From: Burkholderia sp. Leaf177
GTDB taxonomy: Bacteria; Pseudomonadota; Gammaproteobacteria; Burkholderiales; Burkholderiaceae
DNA: 64,000 nt
Assembly: GCF_001424345.1 (NCBI RefSeq)
Contig: NZ_LMPF01000023.1
Coordinates: 298,179 to 362,178 of the forward strand
Direction: 5' to 3'
In this document: positions 50,269 to 60,211 of the stretch, in pieces
Numbering within the stretch: the first letter of the stretch is position 1
How the letters are laid out: each line of letters starts with the position of its first letter
Notes under the pieces: generated by a model
What the model was told of the DNA's origin: nothing
Databases searched by the model: none
The model's input: only the letters and a program-made list of their open reading frames with translations
Program-made: the position numbers and the translations under genes

Positions 50269-52332
50269 TCAGAAGTCCTTGACGAGGCGCAGCGCGTCGT
50301 AGATCGCGCCGTGAATGTTGTGCATGGAAATGCAATCGCCAACGCGGAACAGCAGGAAGCGACCATTGCCAAGCTCTTCGCTCAACGAGGGTTGCGGCTC
50401 CGATGCAAAGAGCTTGTGGACATCGACCTGTCCGCGATTGAGCGACTCTGGCTTGAGCTTCCAGTAGAGATCGTCGTTCGGCGTAATGCCGTTCTCGATC
50501 ACGACCTGATCGACCGCCCGCTCTTCCTGCTCTTCGGTGTATTCGTTGCGGATCACGGCGATCTTCTTGCCGTCTTCCTCGTAGACTTTATCGAGCCAGT
50601 AGTTAGGCGTGGAGATCACACCTTGCGCATACAGCCGCCGATAAAAAATCGGGAACGTCGTACCGCCCACGTCGTCGGAGACCTTTACGTCCGGCGTCAC
50701 GATCTCGACATTCGCACCACGGCTCGCGATGAAATCCGCCACGCCCGCGCCCGCGTGCATGCTGACACCGTCATACACCAGCACGTTCTTGCCGGGCTCG
50801 ACCTTGCCTGAAAGAATGTCCCACGAACTCACCGCGAGCCCTTCTTCGACACCCCACGCCGGAACCTGCTGCGTGAACGACGAACCCCCGGTCGCCAACA
50901 CGATGATGTCCGGCTTCTCCGCCATGATCATCTTCTCGTCGGCGGCAACGCCCAGGCGGCGATCCACGCCAAGGCGCTTCGTTTCCATATCGAACCAGCG
51001 CACAATGCCGGCCATCTGTTCACGTTGCGGCGCCTTCGCGGCCAGCATGATTTGCCCGCCGACGTAGTCGTTCTTTTCGAACAGCACCACGTCATGGCCG
51101 CGCGATTTCGCAACCCGCGCGGCTTCGAGTCCTGCAGGACCCGCGCCCACGACCACCACCTTGCGCTTCGGTCCGCGCGACTTTTCGATCACGTGCGGCA
51201 TGGTTGCTTCACGCGATGTCGCCGCGTTCTGCACGCACAATACGTCGAGTCCGTTGTACTGGCGGTCGATGCAATAGTTCGCGCCCACGCACTGCTTGAT
51301 CTCGTCTTCGCGGCCATCGCGAATCTTGATGACCATGTGCGGATCGGCGATCTGCGCGCGCGTCATGCCGACCAGGTCGATCATGCCGGATTCGAGCAGA
51401 CGCTCCGCTTGCCCGGCCTCGCGAATACTTTGCGCGTGCATGACCGGCAGCTTCACGACCGACTTGATACCGGCAGCCAGGTGCACGAACGGCTCGGGCG
51501 GCAACGCCATCGGCGGCATGCAGTTCGCGAGCGTGTTGTGCGTATCGGCACCGGATCCAATCACGCCGATATAGTCGATCAGACCCGACTCCGACATCGA
51601 CTGAGCGATCTCTTTCAGTTGCGTGTGATCGAGTCCGTCTTCGTGAAATTCGTCGCCGCACATGCGCAGGCCGACGCAGAAGTCAGGGCCTACCGCTTCA
51701 CGCACGGCCTTCAACACTTCGTTCCCGAAGCGAAGGCGATTCTCGAGCGAGCCGCCCCATTCATCGGTACGAAAATTCGTGCGCGGGCTCCAGAATTGGT
51801 CAATGAGATGCTGGTGCGCCGCCGAGATTTCGACGCCATCCATACCCGCGTCTTTCACGCGTTTCGCGGCCGCCGCGAAGTCGGTGATGATGCGTTTGAT
51901 TTCCTCGACTTCAATGATCTTCGCGTTACCGCGATGCACCGGTTCACGCACACCCGAAGGCGACATCAAGTGCGGCCAATGTTCGCCGTGATACGCCGTA
52001 CGACGGCCCATGTGCGTTGCCTGGATCATGATCTTCGCGCCGTGCTTGTGCATGGCTTCAGCAAGACGCGCAAGCGGATCGATGATCTGATCCGTCGACA
52101 GGTTCACCGACTTCCACCATCCTTGCGGACTATCCACCGACACCGGGCTCGAACCGCCGCACACCGCGAGTCCAACACCACCCTTCGCCTTCTCTTCGTA
52201 ATAGCGGATGTATCTGTCGCCCGGCAAACCACCCGGCTCCGCGTAGACCTCCGCGTGCGCGGTGCTGACAATGCGATTGCGCAGCGTCAGCTTGTTCAAC
52301 GTGAGAGGCTTGAAAAGGTTGGGGTAACGCAT
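50269..52332 (-). CDS. dgcA: Dimethylglycine demethylase flavoprotein subunit
   Basis: The 687-residue protein resembles trimethylamine dehydrogenase/2,4-dienoyl-CoA reductase: an N-terminal FMN TIM barrel (LTLRNRIVSTAHAEVYAEPG) and a C-terminal FAD/NAD domain (VVVVGAGPAGLEAARVAKS). The [4Fe-4S] site is unusual. Cys348, Cys354 and Cys366 are present, but the position of the second ligand is Ala351 (CVGANYC). It demethylates dimethylglycine and lies between the DUF5943 gene and dgcB in one operon. Confidence 0.93.
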   Translation of the reverse strand: MRYPNLFKPLTLNKLTLRNRIVSTAHAEVYAEPGGLPGDRYIRYYEEKAKGGVGLAVCGGSSPVSVDSPQGWWKSVNLSTDQIIDPLARLAEAMHKHGAKIMIQATHMGRRTAYHGEHWPHLMSPSGVREPVHRGNAKIIEVEEIKRIITDFAAAAKRVKDAGMDGVEISAAHQHLIDQFWSPRTNFRTDEWGGSLENRLRFGNEVLKAVREAVGPDFCVGLRMCGDEFHEDGLDHTQLKEIAQSMSESGLIDYIGVIGSGADTHNTLANCMPPMALPPEPFVHLAAGIKSVVKLPVMHAQSIREAGQAERLLESGMIDLVGMTRAQIADPHMVIKIRDGREDEIKQCVGANYCIDRQYNGLDVLCVQNAATSREATMPHVIEKSRGPKRKVVVVGAGPAGLEAARVAKSRGHDVVLFEKNDYVGGQIMLAAKAPQREQMAGIVRWFDMETKRLGVDRRLGVAADEKMIMAEKPDIIVLATGGSSFTQQVPAWGVEEGLAVSSWDILSGKVEPGKNVLVYDGVSMHAGAGVADFIASRGANVEIVTPDVKVSDDVGGTTFPIFYRRLYAQGVISTPNYWLDKVYEEDGKKIAVIRNEYTEEQEERAVDQVVIENGITPNDDLYWKLKPESLNRGQVDVHKLFASEPQPSLSEELGNGRFLLFRVGDCISMHNIHGAIYDALRLVKDF

Positions 52333-52380
52333 CGCGGTCGACCTCGGATTTATCTATGTACTGTGCGGCTTGCTACGCGT

Positions 52381-52917
52381 TCACGCTGCCAGCGGCGTCA
52401 CTTCGAACACGCAATGCGGATAACCTTCCGCGGCGCATTGCGTTTCGACCGAGAACGACTTTGGTCCCTTCTTCGTGCCTTCCGGCGCGGTGTCGTTGAC
52501 CCAGTCCATCGCACCTGAAAACCAGCCGGCGAACATGTAGCAAAGCTTGCCTTCCCTTCCCGGCTGCGCAAGCACGAACGACGAGTTATGCAAGTGCACG
52601 GTTGCCGTCGATGCTGCCGGATCGCTCTTTACGATCGAGAACAAACCCCAGCCGCGCTGCGACAGGCGCTTCAGATAATGCTCGAACACCGCCATGCCGC
52701 TGATGCCGTGCTGCTTGGCTTCCTTGTCGCACCAGTGATACGCCGACTTGTGGCCCGCCGTGTACAGGCTTTTTGCGTACACTTCGCGGCCCAGTGCTTC
52801 TTCAACGGCAAGATGATTGTTCGTGAAGAAATGGCGGGGAACGTACAGCATGGGCAGCGAATCCGTGGTCCAGACGCCGGTTTCCGGATCAACGTCAATT
52901 GGCAATTGCGGTTGCAT
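52381..52917 (-). CDS. DUF5943 / V4R-like protein of betaine clusters
   Basis: The 178-residue protein has no signal peptide. Features include FSIVKSDPAASTATVHLHNS and a C-terminal CAAEGYPHCVFEV, where two cysteines resemble the Cys-x6-7-Cys of 4-vinyl-reductase (V4R) domains. The equivalent gene in P. aeruginosa (PA5397) sits at the same place between the dipeptidase and dgcA, and its function is not known. Conserved synteny implies a role in dimethylglycine demethylation or cofactor assembly. Confidence 0.75.
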   Translation of the reverse strand: MQPQLPIDVDPETGVWTTDSLPMLYVPRHFFTNNHLAVEEALGREVYAKSLYTAGHKSAYHWCDKEAKQHGISGMAVFEHYLKRLSQRGWGLFSIVKSDPAASTATVHLHNSSFVLAQPGREGKLCYMFAGWFSGAMDWVNDTAPEGTKKGPKSFSVETQCAAEGYPHCVFEVTPLAA

Positions 52918-52943
52918 TGTTTAGTTTTCCTGGGAATGAGGGC

Positions 52944-53915
52944 TTAGACGTTCCAGACGCTGTCGAACACGCGTACCCAGTTCTCGCCCATGACCTTCTT
53001 GATGCGCGACTCGCTCCAGCCGGCGCGTTCCATCGCGGCCGTCAGGTTCGGGAATTCGCCGATCGTACGGATTCCTTCCGGATTGACGACCTTGCCGAAA
53101 TTCGTCAATTGCCGATAACGGCCCTTGTCGTGCGTGATCCAGTCGAAGAATTCCGTGCTGTAGCCTTGCGTGAAGTCCGTGCCAATGCCCACGTTGTCTT
53201 CGCCTATCAGATCGACCACGTATTCAATCGCTTCGAGATAATCCTCGACGGTTGCATCGGGGCCGCGCTTAAGGAACGGCGCAAACATCGTCACGCCTAC
53301 AAAACCGCCTGCATCGACAATTTCCTTGAGCTGCTCATCCGTCTTGTTGCGCGGGTGTTCCTTCAGGCCCGAAGGGCAGCAATGCGAATAGCAAACCGGC
53401 TTGGTCGACGCCGCGATCGCTTCAGAAGAAGTCTTGCCGCCAACATGCGAAAGATCGACCATGATGCCGACGCGATTCATCTCCTGGATCACTTCGCGGC
53501 CGAAACCGGACAGGCCGCCATCGCGTTCGTAACATCCCGTACCCACCAGGTTTTGCGTGTTGTAGCAGAGCTGCACCACGTTCACGCCAAGCTGCTTGAA
53601 CGTTTCGATATAACCCAGGTTGTCCTCGAATGCATGCGCATTCTGGAAGCCGAAAATGATGCCGGTCTTGTTCTCTTTCTTCGCGCGGCGAATGTCGTCC
53701 GTGGTGCGTACGAGCGTGAGAATGTCGCTGTGTTCGCGCATCATCTGGCGCATTTCGGCGATGTTGTCCACGGTCTTCTGGAAGCTCTCCCAGACGGACA
53801 CGGTGCAGTTCACCGCGGTCACGCCGCCCTTTCTCATGTCCTCGAACACGGAAAGCACGAACTTCGAAATGTTCAGCCCGTCGATGATGATGCTGGTGTC
53901 GTGCAATGTGCTCAT
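52944..53915 (-). CDS. Membrane dipeptidase (peptidase M19) homologue of betaine clusters
   Basis: The 323-residue protein is a renal-dipeptidase-family TIM barrel with metal-site elements such as VDLSHVGGKTS and YSHCCPSGLKEHPRN. Its counterpart PA5396 precedes the dgc genes in Pseudomonas. The natural substrate is unknown; an N-methylated or betaine-like amide is conceivable. GGAG precedes the ATG at 53915; the frame upstream overlaps glyA and is not used. Confidence 0.85.
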   Translation of the reverse strand: MSTLHDTSIIIDGLNISKFVLSVFEDMRKGGVTAVNCTVSVWESFQKTVDNIAEMRQMMREHSDILTLVRTTDDIRRAKKENKTGIIFGFQNAHAFEDNLGYIETFKQLGVNVVQLCYNTQNLVGTGCYERDGGLSGFGREVIQEMNRVGIMVDLSHVGGKTSSEAIAASTKPVCYSHCCPSGLKEHPRNKTDEQLKEIVDAGGFVGVTMFAPFLKRGPDATVEDYLEAIEYVVDLIGEDNVGIGTDFTQGYSTEFFDWITHDKGRYRQLTNFGKVVNPEGIRTIGEFPNLTAAMERAGWSESRIKKVMGENWVRVFDSVWNV

Positions 53916-53949
53916 CTCATGCTCCAGAATGGGAGGACGTATCAATTGA

Positions 53950-55239
53950 TCAATAAATGGGGAAGCGTTCGCACAGCGCGAAAATCTCGCGGCGCACGCG
54001 ATGTTCTGTATCGGCATGGCCTTCCGGGTGGTCGCGCAACGCGTCGAACACTTCCACGATCAAGCGGCCAATATCGCGGAACTCGGCCACGCCGAAACCG
54101 CGCGTCGTGCCGGCCGGCGTACCCAAGCGCACGCCCGAGGTGACGGTGGGCTTTTCCGGATCGAACGGAATGCCGTTCTTGTTGCACGTGATGCCGGCGC
54201 GCTCAAGCGCGTGCTCGACCTGATTGCCCTTCAAACCCTTCGGACGCAGATCGACGAGCAGCAAGTGGTTGTCGGTGCCGCCTGTGACGAGGTCCACGCC
54301 GCCCGCCTTCAGCACTTCGCCGAGCGCCTTGGCGTTTGCCAGCACGTTGTCTATATACGTCTTGAACGAAGGCTGCAGCGCCTCGCCGAAGGCCACGGCC
54401 TTACCGGCGATCACGTGCATGAGCGGGCCGCCCTGAAGGCCCGGGAAGACCGCGGAATTGATCTTCTTGGCGATATCTTCGTCATTGGTCAGCACGAATC
54501 CGCCGCGCGGACCGCGCAAGGTCTTGTGCGTGGTTGAAGTCACCACGTGCGCATGTTCGACCGGATTCTGATGGCGCCCCGCCGCGATCACGCCGGCAAT
54601 GTGCGCCATGTCGACCATCAGCTTTGAACCGGCTTTTTCGGCGATGGCGCGCAGCCGTGCAAAGTCCAGTTCACGCGGATAAGCCGAGAAGCCCGCGATC
54701 AACAACGTCGGCTTGTGCTGCATTGCGAGTTCTTCGATTTGCTCGTAATCGATCAACATGGTCTCGCGGTTCACGCCGTACTGAACCGCGTTGAACCACT
54801 TGCCCGACATTGCGGGCTTCGCGCCATGCGTCAGGTGACCGCCCGCATCCAGCGACATGCCGAGTACCGTATCGCCCGGCTTGGTCAGCGCGAGCATCAC
54901 TGCGCCGTTGGCCTGGGCGCCGGAATGCGGTTGCACGTTCGCGAACTGAGCGTTGAAGATTTGCTTCACGCGATCGATCGCAAGCGTTTCGATTTCATCG
55001 ACGAATTCGCAACCACCGTAATACCGCTTGCCCGGATAACCTTCCGCGTACTTGTTCGTCAGCACCGAGCCTTGCGCTTCCAGCACGGCGCGCGACACGA
55101 TGTTTTCCGACGCGATCAGTTCGATCTGCGACTGCTGGCGCTCCAGCTCCTTGAGAATGGCGCTGCGCACGGGTGTGTCCCGAGAGGCGAGCGGTTCGTC
55201 GAAGAAAGGCGCAGCGGGACGAGTGGTGGAATTTGACAT
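53950..55239 (-). CDS. glyA: Serine hydroxymethyltransferase
   Basis: The 429-residue protein has the PLP lysine (Lys239) in [16 protein letters not shown] and the LIASENIVS motif near residue 41. It converts glycine and methylene-THF to serine, the exit step of the pathway and a sink for methyl-derived C1. It appears to be the first gene of a long minus-strand operon: glyA, dipeptidase, DUF5943, dgcA, dgcB, etfA, etfB, gbcA, gbcB. This is a catabolic, second glyA. Confidence 0.95.
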   Translation of the reverse strand: MSNSTTRPAAPFFDEPLASRDTPVRSAILKELERQQSQIELIASENIVSRAVLEAQGSVLTNKYAEGYPGKRYYGGCEFVDEIETLAIDRVKQIFNAQFANVQPHSGAQANGAVMLALTKPGDTVLGMSLDAGGHLTHGAKPAMSGKWFNAVQYGVNRETMLIDYEQIEELAMQHKPTLLIAGFSAYPRELDFARLRAIAEKAGSKLMVDMAHIAGVIAAGRHQNPVEHAHVVTSTTHKTLRGPRGGFVLTNDEDIAKKINSAVFPGLQGGPLMHVIAGKAVAFGEALQPSFKTYIDNVLANAKALGEVLKAGGVDLVTGGTDNHLLLVDLRPKGLKGNQVEHALERAGITCNKNGIPFDPEKPTVTSGVRLGTPAGTTRGFGVAEFRDIGRLIVEVFDALRDHPEGHADTEHRVRREIFALCERFPIY

Positions 55240-55657
55240 TGAAACATCCGTGAGTTCGGGGACAAGTCGTATTTTGGAAGGTGGACTTGCGATGCCGGGG
55301 CATTCAAAAAGCGCTTCCCAATGCGTCTATTCTTGACTTTCGTCCAATCCGCCAATTTATGAATTTAGACGTGTTCTTGGCCTTTTCCGACATGAGCGTC
55401 CGTTTTACACAAGTCGCACTGAGCGCTTTCAGATAGGCCGCTCCTTGCTGCACTGCGGCGGACATTTCGCGCTCTCGCGCGGTGCGCATTCATCGCACTA
55501 TCCCCGTGCCGGTGCGCTATCGGCGACTTTCATTTGCGTAAGCTTCAATGCCGATAGGGTTTAGCCTGATGGCATGCTAGTTGCAAACATCTACAAAATG
55601 TCCATAGTCGTGTCCCCACGACACAGCAACCCACGATTCGAAGGAATCATTCCTCTC
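55240..55657. promoter_or_regulatory. Divergent promoter region between glyA operon and gbdR
   Basis: These 418 bases lack a convincing gene. They must carry the promoter of the betaine operon and of gbdR. I did not find the 21-bp spaced TGCGAC pair here. Single CCGAC and GTCGCA elements occur near 55385-55415 but unpaired. Confidence 0.5.
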
Positions 55658-56668
55658 ATGTCCCCCGACCGCACCGCGTCGCTCGCGCATTTTGCGTTCA
55701 TGCCGCTGCCGAACTTCACGATGATCGCGTTCACCAACGCCATCGAAGTGCTGCGCATGGCGAACTATCTGACGGGGCAGAAGCTTTACACGTGGTCTAT
55801 CGTGAGTCCTGAAGGTGGCCCGGTGTCGGCGAGCAACGGTCTTTCCGTCGATACAGGTCCGGTCGATAGCGTAGGTCAGCCGGACATCGTGTTCGTGGTT
55901 GGCGGTATCGACGTACAGCGCGAAACCACGGCGTCGCATCTTGCCGCGTTGCGCCGATTCGCGCGTCTGGGCAGCGCCCTCGGCAGTCTCTGCACGGGCA
56001 CCTACGCGCTTGCACGCGCTGGCCTGCTCGCCGGTTATGCATGTGCAATCCATTGGGAAAACATGTCGGCGCTGAAAGAGGAATTTCCCGACACACGCTT
56101 TCTCAAGGAGCTGTTTGTTATCGACCGGGATCGCGTGACGTGTACCGGCGGCGTTGCGCCGCTCGACATGATGCTCAATCTCATTGCTACGCGCGTGGGT
56201 TCCGCCAAGGTCACGCAGATCGCGGAGCAGTTTATCGTGGAGCATGTTCGCGATACCAGCGCACAGCAGCGCATGCCGCTGGTTGCGCGCCTTGGGTCGG
56301 CGAACAAGTCGTTGTTCGAAGTGATTTCGCTGATGGAAAACAACATAGAGGAGCCGTTGTCGCGGGAAGAACTCGCGCGGCTTGCGGGGATGTCGCAGCG
56401 GCAATTGCAGAGATTGTTTCGCGAGCATCTCGGCATGACACCCACGCACTATTACCTCACGCTGAGGCTGCGGCGTGCGCGCGAATTGCTACTTCAAACC
56501 GATATGTCGATCATGCACATCACGATGGCTTGCGGCTTTCAGTCGGCATGCCATTTCAGCAAGAGTTATCGCGATGCGTTCGGGACGGCGCCCACGCGCG
56601 AACGCCGCCGCCAGTTGCCTCCGCTCGCCGTTGTTCCTGCAATGGCCATTGTGCAAAGCGCCGCATAA
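55658..56668 (+). CDS. gbdR: GlxA-type AraC activator of betaine catabolism
   Basis: The 336-residue protein has an N-terminal DJ-1-like domain (FMPLPNFTMIAFTNAIEVLR) and a C-terminal AraC DNA-binding domain ending TMACGFQSACHFSKSYRDAFG. Position divergent from the gbc/dgc operon identifies it as GbdR, which in Pseudomonas responds to betaine and dimethylglycine. AAGGA lies 13 bp before the chosen ATG; upstream in-frame ATGs at 55574 and 55598 are possible. Confidence 0.88.
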   Translation: MSPDRTASLAHFAFMPLPNFTMIAFTNAIEVLRMANYLTGQKLYTWSIVSPEGGPVSASNGLSVDTGPVDSVGQPDIVFVVGGIDVQRETTASHLAALRRFARLGSALGSLCTGTYALARAGLLAGYACAIHWENMSALKEEFPDTRFLKELFVIDRDRVTCTGGVAPLDMMLNLIATRVGSAKVTQIAEQFIVEHVRDTSAQQRMPLVARLGSANKSLFEVISLMENNIEEPLSREELARLAGMSQRQLQRLFREHLGMTPTHYYLTLRLRRARELLLQTDMSIMHITMACGFQSACHFSKSYRDAFGTAPTRERRRQLPPLAVVPAMAIVQSAA

Positions 56669-56711
56669 GAGCCTGTTTCAAGCCTTATGCGACGACCGCA
56701 GGACTCACGCT

Positions 56712-57911
56712 TCAAGCGGCTTTCAGCAATCCGTGCGGATCGATCACGAACTTGCGCGGCGCACCGCCATCGAATTGACGATACCCATCCGGCGCCTGAT
56801 CGAGCGTCACCACCGACACATTCACAATATCCGCAATCGGCAAGCGGTCCCACAAGATCGCCTGCATCAGGTTCTGGTTGTATTTCATGACAGGCGTCTG
56901 CCCCGTGAAAAACGAATGCGATTTCGCCCAGCCCAGACCGAAGCGGATGCTCAACGCGCCCTTCTTCGCGGCTGCATCGGCGGCGCCTGGATCGTCGGTG
57001 ACATACAGGCCCGGAATCCCGATTGCGCCCGCTACCCGCGTGATCTCCATCAGCGAATTCAATACTGTCGCGGGCGCTTCCTGTTGGTGTCCGCTGCTGC
57101 CGGTGCCGTGCGCTTCGAAGCCGACGCAATCGACCGCGCAATCCACTTCCGGCGTGCCGAGAATCGCGGCGATCTGTTCGCTGAGCGTTGCGTCCTTCGA
57201 TAAATCCACCGTCTCGAAGCCCACCTTGCGCGCGTGCGCCAAACGCTCTTCGTTCATATCGCCGACAATCGTGACAGCCGCGCCCAGCAGGCGCGCCGAC
57301 GCCGCGGCGGCCATCCCCACCGGTCCCGCGCCCGCGATATAAACCGTCGATCCCGGTTTCACGCCCGCCATCACGGCGCCGTGATATCCCGTCGGCAAAA
57401 TGTCCGAAAGGCATGTGAGGTCGCGGATCTTCGACATCGCCTGATCGCGATCAGGAAACTTCAGCAGATTGAAATCCGCGTACGGAACCATGACGTATTC
57501 AGCCTGACCGCCAATCCAGCCGCCCATGTCCACGTATCCATATGCGCCGCCCGCCCGCGATGGATTCACGTTCAGGCATACGCCGGTGTTCTGCGCCTTG
57601 CATGTCGGACAGCGTCCGCACGCCACGTTGAAGGGCACGGAAACCAGATCGCCGATCTTCAGTGTCTCCACGTCGCGGCCGATTTCAATGACTTCGCCGG
57701 TGATCTCGTGTCCGAGCACGAGCCCGACCTGAGCGGTCGTCCGGCCTCGGACCATGTGCTGGTCGGACCCGCAAATGTTGGTGGTGACGACCTTGAGAAT
57801 CACGCCGTGGCCGATTTGCCGGCCGGCTGGATCGACCATCTTCGGATAGTCGATGGATTGCACTTCCACCTTGCCCTGCCCTAAATACACAACACCGCGA
57901 TTGTTGCTCAT
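56712..57911 (-). CDS. fdhA: Glutathione-independent formaldehyde dehydrogenase
   Basis: The 399-residue zinc alcohol dehydrogenase-type protein has catalytic-zinc Cys47 in NICGSDQH, a structural-zinc loop CGRCPTCKAQNTGVC, and a Rossmann motif GAGPVGMAAA. The length equals P. putida FdhA. It oxidises formaldehyde from betaine demethylations to formate with tightly bound NAD. GGAG precedes the ATG at 57911; the longer frame runs through the divergent promoter. It is divergent from betI. Confidence 0.94.
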   Translation of the reverse strand: MSNNRGVVYLGQGKVEVQSIDYPKMVDPAGRQIGHGVILKVVTTNICGSDQHMVRGRTTAQVGLVLGHEITGEVIEIGRDVETLKIGDLVSVPFNVACGRCPTCKAQNTGVCLNVNPSRAGGAYGYVDMGGWIGGQAEYVMVPYADFNLLKFPDRDQAMSKIRDLTCLSDILPTGYHGAVMAGVKPGSTVYIAGAGPVGMAAAASARLLGAAVTIVGDMNEERLAHARKVGFETVDLSKDATLSEQIAAILGTPEVDCAVDCVGFEAHGTGSSGHQQEAPATVLNSLMEITRVAGAIGIPGLYVTDDPGAADAAAKKGALSIRFGLGWAKSHSFFTGQTPVMKYNQNLMQAILWDRLPIADIVNVSVVTLDQAPDGYRQFDGGAPRKFVIDPHGLLKAA

Positions 57912-58047
57912 GCCTGTCTCCGTTCTCGTGGACGATCCGCATGGCTGACAGCGCCATGCACCGTCATACGAGCGTAGTCCCGTCCCGCACCCGAGATGCG
58001 CCTGAAACGCGACATGGGTTTGCCCGGAACCGACATCGCGGTTTTTT

Positions 58048-58065
58048 ATTGATTGACCGTTCAAT
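58048..58065. promoter_or_regulatory. BetI operator
   Basis: ATTGATTGACCGTTCAAT is an imperfect dyad closely matching the bet operator of E. coli. It lies 57 bp before betI and between the divergent fdhA and betIBA units. Confidence 0.8.
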
Positions 58066-58121
58066 ATAAAATCCATAGCATCCGGGTCATGCATCTGGTA
58101 GCCGCTATAGAGATAACGTTT

Positions 58122-58721
58122 ATGCCCAAGCTTGGAATGCGCGAGATCCGCCGGGCGCAGCTGATCGATGCGACCCTGCTCACCATCGACCATGCGGGTC
58201 TTCCCGGAACCACGCTGGCATCCGTCGCACAGCGCGCGAGCATATCAACGGGTATCGTCAGCCATTATTTCGGCGATAAAGACGGCCTGCTCGAAGCCAC
58301 CATGCGCCATGTTCTGCGCGATCTTTGGAACGCGACTTCGCGCAAACGCCGCCTTGCGAAAGACGAACCGCGAGCACGTTTGCGCGCTGTCGTCGCCGCG
58401 AATTTCGATGCGGCGCAAGTCAGCAATCCGGTCACGAAGACATGGCTCGCGTTCTGGTCGGAGAGCATGCACAAACCGCAACTGCAGCGCCTGCAACGCA
58501 TCAATACCCGCCGGCTCTACTCCAACCTGTGCGCCGATTTCTCCAAGGTCCTGCCGCGTGTTGCAGCGCGTCGTGCTGCGAGCGGCCTGGCCGCGCTGAT
58601 CGACGGTTTGTGGCTGCGCGGCGCATTGTCGGGGGAACCCTTCGACACAAAGGCCGCGGTGCGGCTCGCCAACGACTACATCGACCTCGTGCTCGATACA
58701 CGCGGCCGCACATTCACCTGA
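58122..58721 (+). CDS. betI: Choline-responsive TetR repressor BetI
   Basis: The 199-residue protein begins [18 protein letters not shown] and has the BetI-specific [23 protein letters not shown]. It represses betIBA until choline binds. The start at 58122 agrees with BetI N-termini. It is 10 bp from betB. Confidence 0.95.
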   Translation: MPKLGMREIRRAQLIDATLLTIDHAGLPGTTLASVAQRASISTGIVSHYFGDKDGLLEATMRHVLRDLWNATSRKRRLAKDEPRARLRAVVAANFDAAQVSNPVTKTWLAFWSESMHKPQLQRLQRINTRRLYSNLCADFSKVLPRVAARRAASGLAALIDGLWLRGALSGEPFDTKAAVRLANDYIDLVLDTRGRTFT

Positions 58722-58731
58722 GGACTACGCC

Positions 58732-60201
58732 ATGCCCGCATTCGAATTGCAGCGCCTGTACATAGGCGGCGCTTACGTCGACGCCACCAGCGGCGAAACC
58801 TTCACCACGACCGATCCCGCCACCGGCGAAACGCTTGCAAGCGTGCAACAGGCGAGCGAAGCCGATATCGATCGTGCCGTGCGATCAGCGCATGACGGGC
58901 AGCGTGAGTGGGCCGCCATGACCGCCATGCAGCGCTCACGCATCCTGCGTCGCGCGGTGCAGATTCTGCGCGAACGCAACGACGAACTCGCCGCGCTCGA
59001 AACACGCGATACAGGCAAGCCGATCGCGGAAACACGGGCGGTCGATATTGTCACGGGCGCCGATGTGATCGAGTACTACGCCGGGCTTGCAACGGCAATA
59101 GAAGGCCGGCAAATTCCGCTGCGCCCGACATCGTTTGTCTATACGCGCCGCGAACCGCTCGGCGTTTGCGCGGGCATTGGTGCGTGGAATTATCCAATTC
59201 AGATCGCGTGCTGGAAGGCAGCGCCCGCCCTCGCCGCCGGCAACGCGATGATCTTCAAGCCAAGCGAAGTCACGCCCTTGAGCACGTTGAAGCTCGCCGA
59301 GATCTTCACGGAAGCGGGAGTCCCCGCGGGCGTGTTCAACGTCGTGCAAGGCGACGGCCGCGTCGGCGCAATGCTCGCGGCACATCCGGACATAGCGAAG
59401 GTATCGTTCACCGGCGGTGTGGAAACGGGCAAGAAGGTCATGTCGACGGCGGGCGGTTCGTCGTTGAAAGAAGTCACGATGGAACTCGGCGGCAAGTCGC
59501 CCCTGATCGTTTTCGATGACGCCAATCTTGAACGTGCCGCAGACATTGCCATGAGCGCGAACTTCTTCAGCTCGGGCCAGGTTTGTACAAACGGCACGCG
59601 CGTATTTGTTCAGCGCGAGGTATATACGAAATTCGAAGTGCTGATTCTTGAACGCATCAAGCGCATTCGGATTGGTTCACCGACGGACGCCAACACCAAT
59701 TTCGGGCCGTTGGTCAGCGCAGCGCAGTTGCACAAGGTGCTGGGGTTTATAGAGAGCGGCAAGAAAGAAGGCGCGCGGCTGCTGGCGGGTGGATCGCGGA
59801 TCGAGCACGGTGGGTTCGCCCAAGGACAATATGTCGAACCAACCGTCTTCACTGATTGCCACGATGGCATGCGCATTGTGCGCGAAGAAATCTTCGGGCC
59901 TGTCATGAGCATCCTGATCTTCGATGGGGAAACCGAAGTAATCGACCGGGCGAATGCGACATCGTATGGGTTGGCCGCGGGTGTGGTGACCGAGAACCTT
60001 GCACGTGCGCATCGTGTGATTCATGCAATCCAGGCTGGCATCTGCTGGATCAATACGTGGGGCGAGTCGCCTGCGGAAATGCCCGTTGGCGGCTTCAAGC
60101 AATCGGGCGTAGGCCGCGAGAACGGCATCACCACGCTCGAACACTACACGAGCATCAAGTCCGTTCAGGTCGAGATGGGTCCCTATCAAGCCGTGTTCTG
60201 A
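58732..60201 (+). CDS. betB: Betaine-aldehyde dehydrogenase
   Basis: The 489-residue aldehyde dehydrogenase has Cys285 in [16 protein letters not shown] and Glu251 in [11 protein letters not shown]. The [17 protein letters not shown] segment is typical of BetB. It oxidises betaine aldehyde to glycine betaine with NAD(P)+. It is the middle gene of betIBA, with 10-bp gaps on both sides. Confidence 0.96.
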   Translation: MPAFELQRLYIGGAYVDATSGETFTTTDPATGETLASVQQASEADIDRAVRSAHDGQREWAAMTAMQRSRILRRAVQILRERNDELAALETRDTGKPIAETRAVDIVTGADVIEYYAGLATAIEGRQIPLRPTSFVYTRREPLGVCAGIGAWNYPIQIACWKAAPALAAGNAMIFKPSEVTPLSTLKLAEIFTEAGVPAGVFNVVQGDGRVGAMLAAHPDIAKVSFTGGVETGKKVMSTAGGSSLKEVTMELGGKSPLIVFDDANLERAADIAMSANFFSSGQVCTNGTRVFVQREVYTKFEVLILERIKRIRIGSPTDANTNFGPLVSAAQLHKVLGFIESGKKEGARLLAGGSRIEHGGFAQGQYVEPTVFTDCHDGMRIVREEIFGPVMSILIFDGETEVIDRANATSYGLAAGVVTENLARAHRVIHAIQAGICWINTWGESPAEMPVGGFKQSGVGRENGITTLEHYTSIKSVQVEMGPYQAVF

Positions 60202-60211
60202 GGAGCGGTCA

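Noticed and set aside
47810-50302. 830-residue plus-strand open frame opposite etfA and dgcB
   Set aside because: Arg/His-rich low-information translation, antiparallel to well-supported genes; typical shadow frame in GC-rich DNA.
51025-52518. 497-residue plus-strand frame opposite dgcA
   Set aside because: Shadow of a strongly supported gene; repetitive Arg/His translation without family features.
55240-55657. TGCGAC/GTCGCA elements as a GbdR site before glyA
   Set aside because: Only single half-sites; none paired at the 21-bp spacing seen at the other three loci.
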